A stretch of 64,000 bases of DNA from Phragmitibacter sp965284365 (GCA_965284365.1 OZ260079.1:5518001-5582000), one strand, 5' to 3'. Counted from the first letter of the stretch, positions 18,547 to 27,898 are shown. Translations and numbers: made by a program. Notes: generated from the sequence alone by a model not told the origin.

Positions 18547-20676
18547 TTAGCCTTGGTCGTCTTGCGGGGCGTCTTTTTCCTTGAGGACGGCCTTGCGGCT
18601 CATCTTCACGCGGCCCTTGTCGTCCACGCCGACGCACTTGGCGGTGACCACGTCACCGACCTTCACGACGTCTTCCACGTGGTTCACACGGAAGTCAGCC
18701 AGTTCGCTGATGTGGATGAGGCCATCCTTCTTGCCACCGAGTGACATGAAGGCGCCGAAGTTCGTGGTGCTGACCACGCGGCCCGTATAGTTCTTGCCGA
18801 CTTCGACTTCGCCGACGGTGTTGTTGACCAGTTCCAGAGCGCGCTCCAGGGCTTCCTTGGAGGAAGCATAGATGAGCACGGTGCCGTCATCATTGATGCT
18901 GATGTCAGCGCCGGACTCGGCCTGGATGGCCTTGATGTTCTTCCCGCCAGGTCCGATGAGCTCACCGATCTTGTCTGGGTTGATCTTGGTCTTCTCAATA
19001 CGAGGTGCGTATTGGCTGAGAGGCTTAGGTGCGCTGATGGCTTCGTTCATCACTCCGAGGATCACACCACGAGCGTCCTTCGCTTTCGCGATGGCTTCGT
19101 TCAGGATGGAGAGCGGCAGGCCGGGAAGCTTAAGGTCGAGCTGGAAACCGGTAACGCCGACTTCGGTGCCGCAAAGCTTGAAGTCCATGTCGCCAAAGTG
19201 ATCTTCGCTGCCAATGATGTCGAGCATCGTGAGGTAACGGCTCATCTGGTCATTCGCATCGAACTCGGAGACGAGGCCAACGCTGATACCAGCGACCGGG
19301 CGCTTGAGCGGCACACCGGCATCGAGCAGAGCCATGACGCCGGAGCAAACCGAGGCCATGCTGGTGGAACCATTGGACTCCATGACTTCGCTGCTGACGC
19401 GCATGGCGTAAGGGAAGTCTTCCGCTGAAGGAACGACGGGAGCGACGGAGCGCTCAGCGAGGGCGCCGTGACCGATTTCGCGGCGGTTCTGACCACCGAA
19501 GCGGCCGGTTTCACCCACGCTGAAAGGAGGGAAGTTATAATGCAGGATGAAACGCTTCGTGTCTGGGCCACCGGTGTAGGTGTCCAGATCCTGAGCTTCG
19601 TCCAGAGGAGCGAGGGTGGCGAGCGCCACGGCCTGTGTTTCACCACGGGCGAAGAGCGCGGAACCATGGGAGCGTGGGATGAGACCCACTTCACCCGTCA
19701 ACTGGCGAAGCTGGTCAAGGCCACGGCCATCGCAGCGGCTCTGCTTGTCCAGAATGCTGATGCGGAAGGCTTTCTTTTGCAGGTAGTCAAACGCTTGGCT
19801 GATTTCGAAATTCGTCGCGTCAGGGAAGCCGGACTTGATGGCGGTTTCCACTTCATCACGCAGAGCGCCGACGGCCTTGCTGCGCTCCACCTTGCTAGGA
19901 CGATAAAGAGCGTCTTCGATGCGGCTGCCAGCGATCTGGTAAGCGACTTCCAAAAGCTCGTCTCTCACCAACATGAGAGGAACGACGCGCTTTGGCTTGG
20001 CAGCGAGAGCAGCGAGCTGCTCCTGAGCGGCGACAAGGATTTGGACGTTTTCCTGGGCGAAGGAAAGAGCGGCGATGAAGTCGGCTTCGGGAAGTTCCTC
20101 AGCGGCGCCTTCGATCATGATGACTTGGGTCTTGCTGCCGACGTAGACGAGGTCGAGGTCGCTCTTGTCACGCAGAGCGTGCGTAGGATTGAGAACGAAC
20201 TGGCCATTGACCCGGCCCACGCGGACTGCGCCGACAGGACCAGCGAAAGGAATGTCAGACACGCAAAGGGCGGCGGAGGCGCCATTGATGGCGAGGATGT
20301 CCGCGTCATTTTCACCGTCCGCGCTGAGGAGGAGGGCGACGATCTGGGTGTCGAAATAATAACCCTTGGGGAAAAGCGGACGCAGAGGGCGGTCCGTCAT
20401 ACGGCAGGTGAGGATTTCCTTTTCGGTAGGACGGCCTTCACGCTTGAAGTAACCGCCAGGGAACTGACCGGCTGCGGCGGCCTTTTCCTTGTACTCAACG
20501 GAGAGCGGGAAAAAGTCCTGACCTTCCTTGACCTTGGTCGCGGAAACGGCGGTCACGATGACCAGGGTATCGCCCATGCGGACGGTCACAGCGCCGTCGG
20601 CGAGTTTGGCGAGTTTGCCTGTTTCGATAGTGATGTCTCCACCGGGGAGAGAGGCTGTAATGTTATGAATAGCCAT
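18547..20676 (-). CDS. pnp: Polyribonucleotide nucleotidyltransferase
   Basis: PNPase degrades RNA 3' to 5' by phosphorolysis and is a core degradosome enzyme. At 709 residues the length is normal. Two RNase PH domains (about 10-145 and 320-450) flank a helical linker. The first has FFPLSVEYKEKAAAAGQFPGG and the second RGETQAVALATLAP and FPPFSVGETGRFG. A KH domain carries LIGPGGKNIKAIQ (the GXXG loop), and the C-terminal S1 domain has TTNFGAFMSLGGKKDGLIHISE. The gene follows rpsO, with two hairpins in the 247-base space, an arrangement known from many bacteria where PNPase and RNase III control pnp expression. Confidence 0.97.
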   Translation of the reverse strand: MAIHNITASLPGGDITIETGKLAKLADGAVTVRMGDTLVIVTAVSATKVKEGQDFFPLSVEYKEKAAAAGQFPGGYFKREGRPTEKEILTCRMTDRPLRPLFPKGYYFDTQIVALLLSADGENDADILAINGASAALCVSDIPFAGPVGAVRVGRVNGQFVLNPTHALRDKSDLDLVYVGSKTQVIMIEGAAEELPEADFIAALSFAQENVQILVAAQEQLAALAAKPKRVVPLMLVRDELLEVAYQIAGSRIEDALYRPSKVERSKAVGALRDEVETAIKSGFPDATNFEISQAFDYLQKKAFRISILDKQSRCDGRGLDQLRQLTGEVGLIPRSHGSALFARGETQAVALATLAPLDEAQDLDTYTGGPDTKRFILHYNFPPFSVGETGRFGGQNRREIGHGALAERSVAPVVPSAEDFPYAMRVSSEVMESNGSTSMASVCSGVMALLDAGVPLKRPVAGISVGLVSEFDANDQMSRYLTMLDIIGSEDHFGDMDFKLCGTEVGVTGFQLDLKLPGLPLSILNEAIAKAKDARGVILGVMNEAISAPKPLSQYAPRIEKTKINPDKIGELIGPGGKNIKAIQAESGADISINDDGTVLIYASSKEALERALELVNNTVGEVEVGKNYTGRVVSTTNFGAFMSLGGKKDGLIHISELADFRVNHVEDVVKVGDVVTAKCVGVDDKGRVKMSRKAVLKEKDAPQDDQG

Positions 20677-20853
20677 ATAAAAAACGATTGATTAAATTAA
20701 ATGAGATTAGACTGAGTTTTGTTGCTTGAGTCGGAACGGACCGGGGCGGGGATTGGGTTTTGCCCGGACCATTCGGCAGCCTGCAACGCGGCTGTGGGAT
20801 TCCATTTTGCGAGATGATGCGATGCGTCGTGCTTGATCTATAAAACAAGCAAA

Positions 20854-20873
20854 GCAGGCCGGAACCGGCCTGC
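20854..20873 (-). terminator. Hairpin 2 between rpsO and pnp, terminator-like
   Basis: Read on the minus strand, GCAGGCCGG-TT-CCGGCCTGC is a nine-pair perfect stem followed by TTTGCTTGTTTT. It lies about 50 bases beyond the rpsO stop and so probably ends part of the rpsO transcription; read-through would supply pnp. Confidence 0.75.
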
Positions 20874-20883
20874 GCAAAAGCAT

Positions 20884-20910
20884 GAAGGCGAGACAATGAG
20901 CCTCGCCTTC
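20884..20910 (-). promoter_or_regulatory. Hairpin 1 between rpsO and pnp
   Basis: A nine-pair stem, GAAGGCGAG paired with CTCGCCTTC around a nine-base loop, begins 13 bases after the rpsO stop. With the next hairpin it forms a tandem structure like the RNase III/PNPase processing region between rpsO and pnp in enterobacteria; such a role here is inference. Confidence 0.55.
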
Positions 20911-20923
20911 TGGCAAAATGGAA

Positions 20924-21184
20924 CTAGCGGCGCAGTTTGAGCGCCTTCAGGATGCTGGTGTAGCGGGGTTCCTCGGTGTTTTTCAAGTAGTCGAGGAGCT
21001 TGCGGCGACGTGCCACCATTTGCAAAAGGCCGCGACGTGAGGAGTGATCCTTGGTGTTCGCGCCGAGATGCTGAGTGAGGTGGTTGATGCGGTCAGTAAG
21101 ACGGGCGATCTGCACGTCTGCGCTGCCGGTGTCCTTCTCATGAAGCTGAAAGGACTTGGGTTCGGTTGTAGCTGTTTGGCTCAT
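20924..21184 (-). CDS. rpsO: 30S ribosomal protein S15
   Basis: S15 binds the central domain of 16S rRNA early in 30S assembly. The 86-residue protein shows the family signature: TGSADVQIARLTDRINHLTQHL, KDHSSRRGLLQMVARRRKLLDYLK, and the ending RYTSILKALKLRR. The N-terminal MSQTATTEPKSFQLHEKD is slightly different from the usual first helix. The ATG at 21184 is chosen over a longer frame to 21217 because it gives the standard length. It heads the rpsO-pnp unit and is divergent from the methyltransferase gene, with 216 bases between starts. Confidence 0.95.
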   Translation of the reverse strand: MSQTATTEPKSFQLHEKDTGSADVQIARLTDRINHLTQHLGANTKDHSSRRGLLQMVARRRKLLDYLKNTEEPRYTSILKALKLRR

Positions 21185-21400
21185 GTTTTGATTTGGTCTC
21201 CGCCAACCTGGCGGCAATAGGTTCCAATGTTTGGAGCCGGGACAGAAGCACGCGCGAGAGCCTTTCGCAACTAGAAAGTCATATTTGTTAAGCGGAGTTT
21301 ATGAACTTTTTCGTAGGTAAAACGCGCTTCGAGACGAAATGATGCGCGGCGGGCGCAGGAGGCGCCGGCTTCGCGCGCTGTCTCACACATCTTTCTGACT

Positions 21401-22222
21401 ATGTCTCTCCTGGATCGACTTATGGCCGTTGGCTCCATTCGCAAAGCGATCTGGAGCCTGTGGTATCCCTACCTGACGCGCAGGTTGCGCGGGAAAGACG
21501 TGCTTTTCCTCAACTATGCGTATGCGCCTGACGCCGCTTCGGGGCAACAGGCGATGGAGCCGCTGGCGCTTTTGCCTGAGGATGAACCGGATCGCGGCTG
21601 CATCCAGCTCTACCATCAGGTCGCCACGCTAAGCCCTGTCGAGGGAAAGGACGTTCTGGAGGTGAGTTGCGGTCATGGCGGCGGGGCCTCCTGGATCACC
21701 CGCAACCTGCGTCCCGCAAGCTACACCGGGCTGGATCTGAATCTGGAAGGGATTGCCTACTGTCAGAGGCGGCACCCACTGCCGAGTCTAACCTTCCGTC
21801 AGGGCGATGCCCAACGTCTCCCCTTCCCCGACGGCTCATTCGATGTAGCACTGAATGTGGAGGCCTCGCATTGCTACCCTGATTTCCAGGGCTTTCTGCG
21901 GGAGGTGGCGAGAGTCTTGCGGCCGGGAGGCCATTTCCATTACACGGACTTTCGGTTTGCCGACCTCATTCCTTCTTGGGAGGCGGACATCGCCGCTGTC
22001 GCAGACAGGCTGAAGGTTGTGCAAAATCGGGACATCGGCAGGAACGTGCTAAACGGCATGGAGATGAATGCCGAGCGCAACCTGGCTTTAGTGCGGGATC
22101 ATTTGCCGCGGTTTCTTCAGAGGTTCGGGCGCGATTTCGCCGGGGTGCCGGGATCGATCGTGCACAAGGCGCTTCAGGATGGGAGCATGTCCTACCGGAT
22201 GTGGTGTTTTGAGAAGGTGTAG
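21401..22222 (+). CDS. Class I SAM-dependent methyltransferase (Methyltransf_11 type)
   Basis: A 273-residue cytoplasmic enzyme. Motif I is VLEVSCGHGGGASWI (about residues 86-100), where VSCGHGGG replaces the common VGCGTG. Motif II is YTGLDLNLEGIAYCQRR, followed by GDAQRLPFPDGSFDVALNVEASHCYPD and LREVARVLRPGGHFHYTDF. The N-terminal region (YPYLTRRLRGKDVLFLNYAYA) resembles phthiotriol/fatty-acid O-methyltransferases acting on lipid-like or polyketide substrates; the substrate here is unknown. It stands between rpsO (divergent) and the ABC transporter genes. Confidence 0.85.
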   Translation: MSLLDRLMAVGSIRKAIWSLWYPYLTRRLRGKDVLFLNYAYAPDAASGQQAMEPLALLPEDEPDRGCIQLYHQVATLSPVEGKDVLEVSCGHGGGASWITRNLRPASYTGLDLNLEGIAYCQRRHPLPSLTFRQGDAQRLPFPDGSFDVALNVEASHCYPDFQGFLREVARVLRPGGHFHYTDFRFADLIPSWEADIAAVADRLKVVQNRDIGRNVLNGMEMNAERNLALVRDHLPRFLQRFGRDFAGVPGSIVHKALQDGSMSYRMWCFEKV

Positions 22223-22351
22223 TGAGGCGACAGACTGCCGCGCTGCGTCACTTCCCATCCTGCCAGAAAGTTTTCGGGAAACTCCCCGCCCCAGTCAGTG
22301 CGTCATTGCGCATTGGGATGGTATCCGATTAGATGAATTATCACTCACCCG

Positions 22352-24136
22352 ATGTCGGCTTTTTCACGTATCTCCCACTGGATTGCCAGCCTGAAGGCCA
22401 GGTGGCAGGCACGTGGGAAGGTCGGTGATAAGCCGAAAGTACGGTCGCGTTTTTTGCAGGACTGGTGGAAGGAATGTTGCGTGTTGCTGGCGCTCGCTCT
22501 GGTCCTGGCAGCGCCTTGGATCCTGAAACCGAAAGAGAGCAGTGCGCCCTCGCGCTTTGACCGTCGGCTGGTGATCCTGACGCCGAACCATGAAAGGATT
22601 CGTTATGAGTTTGGGCTGGCCTTTGCGCGGCATTGGAAGAAGACCACGGGAGAGGTGCTGTATGTGGACTGGCGGGTAGCCGGAACTTCTGAACTGGCAT
22701 TGCTGATCCGCTCCGAGTATGCGGCCGCCTTCCGTCGGCATTGGACGAATGATCTATTCCGCGAGTGGAATCAGGATGTGGCATCGTCTTTTGGAAACAG
22801 CCGGGTATCTGTGCCCAAGGCGGTTGAAGGAGTGGCGACTTCAGATGCTTCACTGACTCTGCCAGAACTGGCGCGGAAAACCTTTTTAAACAGCCAGGTG
22901 GGCATGGGTGCCGATCTGTTTTTTGGGGGTGGTGTGCCGGACTTTGAGGCTCAGGCGAAAGCGGGCATCCTGGTGGCTTCAGGGCCTGATGGCAAACACG
23001 GCGCACACGAGGTGGTGACGAAACATCCAGAGTGGTTCACCGAGGCAGTGATTCCCGCGACAGTGAGCGGAGAGATGTTTTATGATCCGGAGCATCGCTG
23101 GCTGGGAACCTGTATGGCTTCGCTGGGAATATGCTACAACAAGGATGTGCTGCTAAGACTGGGCGCCTCCGGCGAACCAAGCGAGTGGGAGGATCTGACG
23201 GAGCCGGGATTGGTGGGGCAGATAGCCCTAAGTGATCCGAACAAGAGCGCCACAGTCACGAAATCGCTGGAGCAGATCATCCAGCAGCAGATGCAACTGG
23301 CGATCACGGAATTGCAGAAGAATCCGGCGAATTTCAAGTCGGAGAAGGATCTGATGCGGACCGGTATCTCGAAGGGTTGGGAAAATGGGCTGCGCATCAT
23401 CCAGCGCATTTGTGCGAATGCGCGGTACTTCACGGATGCAGCCACGAAGATCCCGCAGGAAGTGTGTCAGGGCGATGCCGCAGCAGGCATGTGCATCGAC
23501 TTCTACGGGAAGAGTTTCGAAGAGCAGGTGCGTGGCAGTGATGGACGCTCGAGGATGGGATTTGTGGCGCCGATCGGTGGCACCGGGGTATCAGTCGATG
23601 CCGTCGCCATGATGCGGGGCGCTCCCGAACCCGCGTGCGCCACCGCCTTCATGGAGTTCGTCTTGTCCGATGAGGGACAAAAGCTGTGGAACTTCAAGCC
23701 GGGCACCCCGGGCGGTCCGGAGACGGTCGCGCTTCGGCGGCTGCCAGTACGGAAGGATTTCTACACGAATGAGAATCGACGCTGGATGGCCGATGCCCAG
23801 GCGCAGCCCTATGAAGACGCGAAGAGCTTCACTTACCATCCTGAGTGGACGTCGGCGCTCTTCAACGTCGTGCGGATGCTCACGAAGGTGATGTGCATTG
23901 AAGTGCATGATGAACAACAGCGGGCGTGGCGCATGCTACAGGAGACAAACTTCCCGCCGAGAGCGACACAGGTGTTCGGTGATCTGAAACTGATCAACTA
24001 TCGGGCTGCACAGGAACTGGCGCTGGAACTGGGTAAAAAGGATAAGGAACTGGAGATGAAGAAAACCCGCGAGATGGCGGCGAAGTTCCGGGGCCAGTAC
24101 GAAAAAGCGTATAAGCTGGCGAGAGAAGGCCGCTGA
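22352..24136 (+). CDS. ABC transporter substrate-binding protein, iron(III)-type family 1, membrane-anchored
   Basis: A 594-residue periplasmic binding protein. A cytoplasmic N-terminal stretch of about 40 residues precedes one hydrophobic helix (CCVLLALALVLAAPWIL), which looks more like an anchor than a cleavable signal. The binding domain (from about 75) has family features such as GMGADLFFGGGVPDFEAQAKAGIL and WLGTCMASLGICYNKDVL, and then EWEDLTEPGLVGQIALSDPNKSAT, typical of Fe3+/2-aminoethylphosphonate/thiamine-type binding proteins. A C-terminal extension of about 100 charged, coiled-coil-like residues (LELGKKDKELEMKKTREMAAKF) is unusual. The permease gene follows after 44 bases. Confidence 0.85.
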   Translation: MSAFSRISHWIASLKARWQARGKVGDKPKVRSRFLQDWWKECCVLLALALVLAAPWILKPKESSAPSRFDRRLVILTPNHERIRYEFGLAFARHWKKTTGEVLYVDWRVAGTSELALLIRSEYAAAFRRHWTNDLFREWNQDVASSFGNSRVSVPKAVEGVATSDASLTLPELARKTFLNSQVGMGADLFFGGGVPDFEAQAKAGILVASGPDGKHGAHEVVTKHPEWFTEAVIPATVSGEMFYDPEHRWLGTCMASLGICYNKDVLLRLGASGEPSEWEDLTEPGLVGQIALSDPNKSATVTKSLEQIIQQQMQLAITELQKNPANFKSEKDLMRTGISKGWENGLRIIQRICANARYFTDAATKIPQEVCQGDAAAGMCIDFYGKSFEEQVRGSDGRSRMGFVAPIGGTGVSVDAVAMMRGAPEPACATAFMEFVLSDEGQKLWNFKPGTPGGPETVALRRLPVRKDFYTNENRRWMADAQAQPYEDAKSFTYHPEWTSALFNVVRMLTKVMCIEVHDEQQRAWRMLQETNFPPRATQVFGDLKLINYRAAQELALELGKKDKELEMKKTREMAAKFRGQYEKAYKLAREGR

Positions 24137-24180
24137 GCCACACTGAAGGAACAGATTAACGAAGCAAGCAAGCCACAAGC

Positions 24181-25875
24181 ATGAGCCGCACGTTTTCCTA
24201 TGCAGTCTTTGCCGTGATGGCGCTGTTCTTTGCGTGCTTCTTTGTGATGCCGATCTTCAGCAGCCTGCAGGTGGCTTTCGTGTCCACACGGGGCGGCTTC
24301 ACTTTTGATTACATATGGGAGGTCTTTGAGAACCCCGTTTACCGCGAAGGTTTGTGGAACTCGCTCATCATGGCGGTCTTCACGACATTGGGGTGCCTGG
24401 TGGTGTCTCTACCACTAGCGTATATCTTTTCGCGCTATCGTTTTCCCGGAAAGACGCTGCTGAATTCTCTTATCCTTATCCCGATGATCCTGCCACCTTT
24501 TGTGGGAGCGATCGGGGTGCGGGCGATGATGGGGCAGGCAGGCGCGATCGACAGTCTCCTCATATCCTTGGGGCTCATGGATCCGGCGCATCCCAAGGAC
24601 TGGATGGGCGATGGACAGATGGTCGGCATCATCATCATGAATGTGCTGCACCTGTATCCCATTCTTTATTTGAATGTGGTGGCAGCGCTTTCGAATCTGG
24701 ATCCGGCGATGGAAGAAGCCGCGGCGAATCTCGGCTGCGGTCCATGGCGGCGCTTCTGGAAGATCACGCTGCCGATGATCATGCCGGGCGTATTTGCGGG
24801 CGGAACCATCGTGTTCATCTGGGGCTTCACGGAACTGGGCGTGCCACTCGTCTTTGACTATGCACGCGTTACGAGCGTGCAGATTTTTTATTCGATCAAG
24901 GACCTCAGTGGCAATCCCTTTCCCTATGCATTGGTTGTCGTGCTGCTGGTCTGCACCACACTCATGTATGCGCTCAGCAAGTTTCTGTTTGGGCAAAGCA
25001 ATAGCGCAGGTGGCGGGCGCGCGACGACTGGACGCGAGGACATTCAACTGCCCATGTGGAAGGCTCTGCTCTGCACGCTGGCGTTTGTAGGATGTCTCGC
25101 ACTCGCGGTGATTCCGCATTTGGGAGTCATCCTGCTATCGGTTTCGACAGACTGGTATCGCACCGTGCTGCCGGAGAGTTTTACGTTGGATCATTATCGC
25201 GGTGCATTGAGCCATGAGATCACGCTGACGGCGATCTCCAACAGTCTGAAATATGCCTCTCTCGCGACGATCATCGATTTGATCCTGGGCATCGGCGTGG
25301 CGTATGTGAATGTGCGTACGAAGATTTGGGGCCGGCAGATTCTGGATGCCATGGCCATGCTGCCGCTGGCTGTGCCGGGACTGGTGATGGCCTTCGGTTA
25401 TCTGGCCATGGCACGACCCGGTGAGCCTTTCCATTGGCTCATGCTGGGAGAAGATCCCATGCTGCTGCTGGTCATCGCCTATGCCGTGCGGCGGCTGCCC
25501 TATGTGGTGCGCTCCGCGAGTGCCGGATTCCAGCAAGTAAGTCCGTCTTTGGAAGAAGCCGCGCAGAATCTGGGATGTCCGCCATTGAAAGCGATGGCGA
25601 AGATCACCCTGCCGCTCATCGCACCAAATCTGATCGCAGGTGGGTTGTTGGCGTTTTCATTCGCGATGCTGGAAGTATCCGACTCCATGATCCTCGCGCA
25701 ACAGTCCGCGCATTTCCCGATCACAAAAGCAATCTACTCGCTCATCAGTTCCTTGGGCGATGGACCGTATCTGGCGTCAGCCTTGGGCGTCTGGGCCATG
25801 GTATTCCTGGCCATCACGCTGTTGGGTGCCGCGTTCTTGCTGGGGAAGAAGCTGGGGGCGCTGTTTCGGGCGTAG
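24181..25875 (+). CDS. Fused two-domain ABC transporter permease (FbpB type)
   Basis: A 564-residue inner-membrane protein made of two tandem BPD_transp_1 domains. Each has the EAA loop that contacts the ATPase: MEEAAANLGCGPWRRFWKITLPM in the first half and LEEAAQNLGCPPLKAMAKITLPL in the second. Such duplicated permeases belong to ferric-iron, putrescine-like or phosphonate importers. It clearly partners the binding protein just upstream. The gene after it is a toxin on the opposite strand, so no ATPase gene is present here; the energising subunit must be encoded elsewhere. Confidence 0.92.
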   Translation: MSRTFSYAVFAVMALFFACFFVMPIFSSLQVAFVSTRGGFTFDYIWEVFENPVYREGLWNSLIMAVFTTLGCLVVSLPLAYIFSRYRFPGKTLLNSLILIPMILPPFVGAIGVRAMMGQAGAIDSLLISLGLMDPAHPKDWMGDGQMVGIIIMNVLHLYPILYLNVVAALSNLDPAMEEAAANLGCGPWRRFWKITLPMIMPGVFAGGTIVFIWGFTELGVPLVFDYARVTSVQIFYSIKDLSGNPFPYALVVVLLVCTTLMYALSKFLFGQSNSAGGGRATTGREDIQLPMWKALLCTLAFVGCLALAVIPHLGVILLSVSTDWYRTVLPESFTLDHYRGALSHEITLTAISNSLKYASLATIIDLILGIGVAYVNVRTKIWGRQILDAMAMLPLAVPGLVMAFGYLAMARPGEPFHWLMLGEDPMLLLVIAYAVRRLPYVVRSASAGFQQVSPSLEEAAQNLGCPPLKAMAKITLPLIAPNLIAGGLLAFSFAMLEVSDSMILAQQSAHFPITKAIYSLISSLGDGPYLASALGVWAMVFLAITLLGAAFLLGKKLGALFRA

Positions 25876-25931
25876 AGGGAATAAAGGGGCGCTTCTCTGA
25901 TTGCCAGTGATCAGGCGGCCAATGACTACAG

Positions 25932-26363
25932 TTAGTGTCTATTGCTTTGTTCGGATCTGAGCGCTTCCAAAAACTGAGCCGGAGAGTACACAGGCATCAG
26001 GGCAGATCTAAAGTCGGTAAGGTTTCGCGTGACTATACAATCGACCCCAGACTGAAGTGCGGATTCGTGCAAGACAGCATCCTCAAAGTCGGAAAAGCGT
26101 CGAGACAATGAAGAGACAAGCACAGCTCGGTTTACGGGTGCAATATCGAAGATACTCAGTAGGGCAGCTATCTTCGAGAGACTTTGTTCCGTGCCGAGGT
26201 GACGCCTGGCTACATAGTAAATGGTCGTAACGGCTGATGCGCAAATCAATCCACGGCAGCGAGCCGTTTCCACCGCAGCAAGGACGGCCGTAGAATCATC
26301 AACAAAAAGCTGCCGTGCGAGCATGACATCAAGCACGATATTGGTATCAATCAATGCGATCAC
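25932..26363 (-). CDS. PIN-domain toxin (VapC-like)
   Basis: A 143-residue putative ribonuclease. The PIN signature starts at once with MIALIDTNIVLDVML (first acidic residue Asp6); DFEDAVLHESALQSGVDCIVTRNLTDF supplies the later acidic cluster. These residues coordinate the metal ions for RNA cleavage. Its start overlaps the antitoxin stop by four bases (ATGA-type coupling), which is standard for toxin-antitoxin pairs. The pair is flanked by unrelated genes, consistent with a mobile acquisition, though no mobile-element ends were seen. Confidence 0.88.
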   Translation of the reverse strand: MIALIDTNIVLDVMLARQLFVDDSTAVLAAVETARCRGLICASAVTTIYYVARRHLGTEQSLSKIAALLSIFDIAPVNRAVLVSSLSRRFSDFEDAVLHESALQSGVDCIVTRNLTDFRSALMPVYSPAQFLEALRSEQSNRH

Positions 26364-26602
26364 GAGTACTTCTTTTCGAGGTAGTCCACATAGGCCTCCT
26401 TGTCCGCATCAGCATCGGGAATGCATCCCAGCAGGGACTGAGTAATGGGTGGCACCGAGTCACCCGACTTGCTGTTGTGCTTGACGGATAGCACCCGAAA
26501 AAAGTCACTGACCAGCTTCGATACCGAAACCTGCCTGCCCGCAGCTTCCTCTTTTGCAGCAGCAATCAAATTCTCATCGACATGAAGAGTTAGCTTACTC
26601 AT
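26360..26602 (-). CDS. Antitoxin of the PIN toxin (DUF6364-like)
   Basis: An 80-residue protein beginning MSKLTLHVDENLIAAAKEEAAGRQVSVSKLVSDFF, the pattern of DUF6364/ribbon-helix-helix antitoxins: a beta strand (KLTLHVDE) and two helices with SVSKLV. This end should dimerise, bind the operon promoter and repress it. The C-terminal half (SLLGCIPDADADKEAYVDYLEKKY) would wrap the PIN toxin. It is the upstream gene of the pair and overlaps the toxin by four bases. Confidence 0.85.
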   Translation of the reverse strand: MSKLTLHVDENLIAAAKEEAAGRQVSVSKLVSDFFRVLSVKHNSKSGDSVPPITQSLLGCIPDADADKEAYVDYLEKKYS

Positions 26603-26689
26603 GACGTGTAAAATATGGGAAAAGACACGTCATTCAAGCAAAATTCCTTTTCACTCGATAACCTGTTGAGGCTGGGATGAGAACTCTTG

Positions 26690-27895
26690 TTAAGTAGCAG
26701 CTTCGCCGCCCCGACCCTCTCCCCCACCCTTACCTTTGCCGACAAAGCGTCCCAAAACGCACCCAACGATCGCACAAACGGCGCAGACGATGAACACGGG
26801 AGTAAGAAAACTGAAGAACCGCTCGGCGTCCCAATTGCCGCCGAGGTAGCCAATCGAGTTAACAACATCGAGCGGATACGTCGCGAAATCACGTTTGGCG
26901 CGTAGCTTTTCCGGCTGGGCCAGGTAGCTGAGTGGCACGCCCACGAAAGCGCCGGCGATGAGTCCCCAGCGCATGCCTTGGTGTCGTATTCGCTCAATGA
27001 GCCAGGCGAGCAGGAACGGTATACCGACCAGGAAGATGGCGTCGAGGTACTCGTGATTGGGAAAAGTCAGCCCCATGAGGTCATCGATACTTCGGTGCAT
27101 GGCGATGAGAGAGACCCCCATGAGGAACCCAAGCAGGCGATTGCCGATGGCAAAGATGCAGACCGTCTCTAACAGTACCCCGCTGCTGAAAAGAAAACGG
27201 GAGGTCCAGGGTCGCTCCATGTACCATTTGGCGCGGGTTTCGTTGGCTTGGAACTCAGGCTCGAATTTGTTCAGGTAGCTCTGACGCTGGGTTTTCACCA
27301 TGTCCATGGCCACGTAGTTGGAATTCCAGAACCACATCCAGCTTGAGTTATCCATCTTCGTGACAACGGAGACGAAATAACAGCCCGTGATGGCGACCTG
27401 GCTCTGCACAAGGAGCCAGCTCCGGAAGCGGGCATCCGGCGGCAGGAAGAAGGTGCGGGTGCGGATGGCAGCGTAAATCGCCGTGATCGCCTGCATGATC
27501 AAAGTCACGCTGACAATCTGGTTCCCGTGGTGGGTATAGCCTTGGGAATTGAAAAGGGTGAACGGCAGAATGTGCAGGATCGCCAAGGCTGGCAGGATCA
27601 CTGGCAGCGCAAAGCCGGACACATAGACCACCGTAACAGCCACGGCGATCCAGCGGTAAATCTCGTAGTTCTGCGGATTCGCCAGCCAAGTCAGGGTAAA
27701 GTCTGAGTTGATGTGCTCCTTGATGAATTTCAGGAGCCCCACGGGGTGAGGTTCCGTGTGAAAATCCACCCCCATGCGCAGGGCGTAAAGAACGACTGCG
27801 CCGAAGAGAAGACGGGAAAGAAGCCCCTCGATGACGCTGACGGCGGGAAGCTTCACCCAGCCGGAAACGAGGAAGCGGAGAAAGCGGGAAATCAT
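26690..27895 (-). CDS. Polytopic membrane protein (HTTM-like), function unknown
   Basis: A 401-residue protein with about eight hydrophobic helices. Features seen are an N-terminal helix with LLFGAVVLYALRMG, a TLFNSQGYTHHGNQIVSVTLI segment with paired histidines, and LFSSGVLLETVCIFAIGNRLLGFLMGVSLIAMH. The overall shape and the HH motif recall HTTM/vitamin-K-dependent-carboxylase-like membrane proteins, but I cannot confirm this. The C-terminal 20 residues are Gly/Lys-rich. It starts three bases after the stop of the small protein at 27899-28366, so the two are certainly one operon. Confidence 0.8.
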   Translation of the reverse strand: MISRFLRFLVSGWVKLPAVSVIEGLLSRLLFGAVVLYALRMGVDFHTEPHPVGLLKFIKEHINSDFTLTWLANPQNYEIYRWIAVAVTVVYVSGFALPVILPALAILHILPFTLFNSQGYTHHGNQIVSVTLIMQAITAIYAAIRTRTFFLPPDARFRSWLLVQSQVAITGCYFVSVVTKMDNSSWMWFWNSNYVAMDMVKTQRQSYLNKFEPEFQANETRAKWYMERPWTSRFLFSSGVLLETVCIFAIGNRLLGFLMGVSLIAMHRSIDDLMGLTFPNHEYLDAIFLVGIPFLLAWLIERIRHQGMRWGLIAGAFVGVPLSYLAQPEKLRAKRDFATYPLDVVNSIGYLGGNWDAERFFSFLTPVFIVCAVCAIVGCVLGRFVGKGKGGGEGRGGEAAT

Positions 27896-27898
27896 GAT

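Noticed and set aside
19468..20691. A 407-codon open frame on the plus strand, opposite pnp
   Set aside because: Its sequence is a shadow of the strongly conserved pnp gene; GC-rich genes often leave long antisense frames.
25932..26602. PIN toxin-antitoxin pair as part of a defence island
   Set aside because: The pair stands alone between a transporter and a membrane protein; no other defence genes or mobile-element ends are near.
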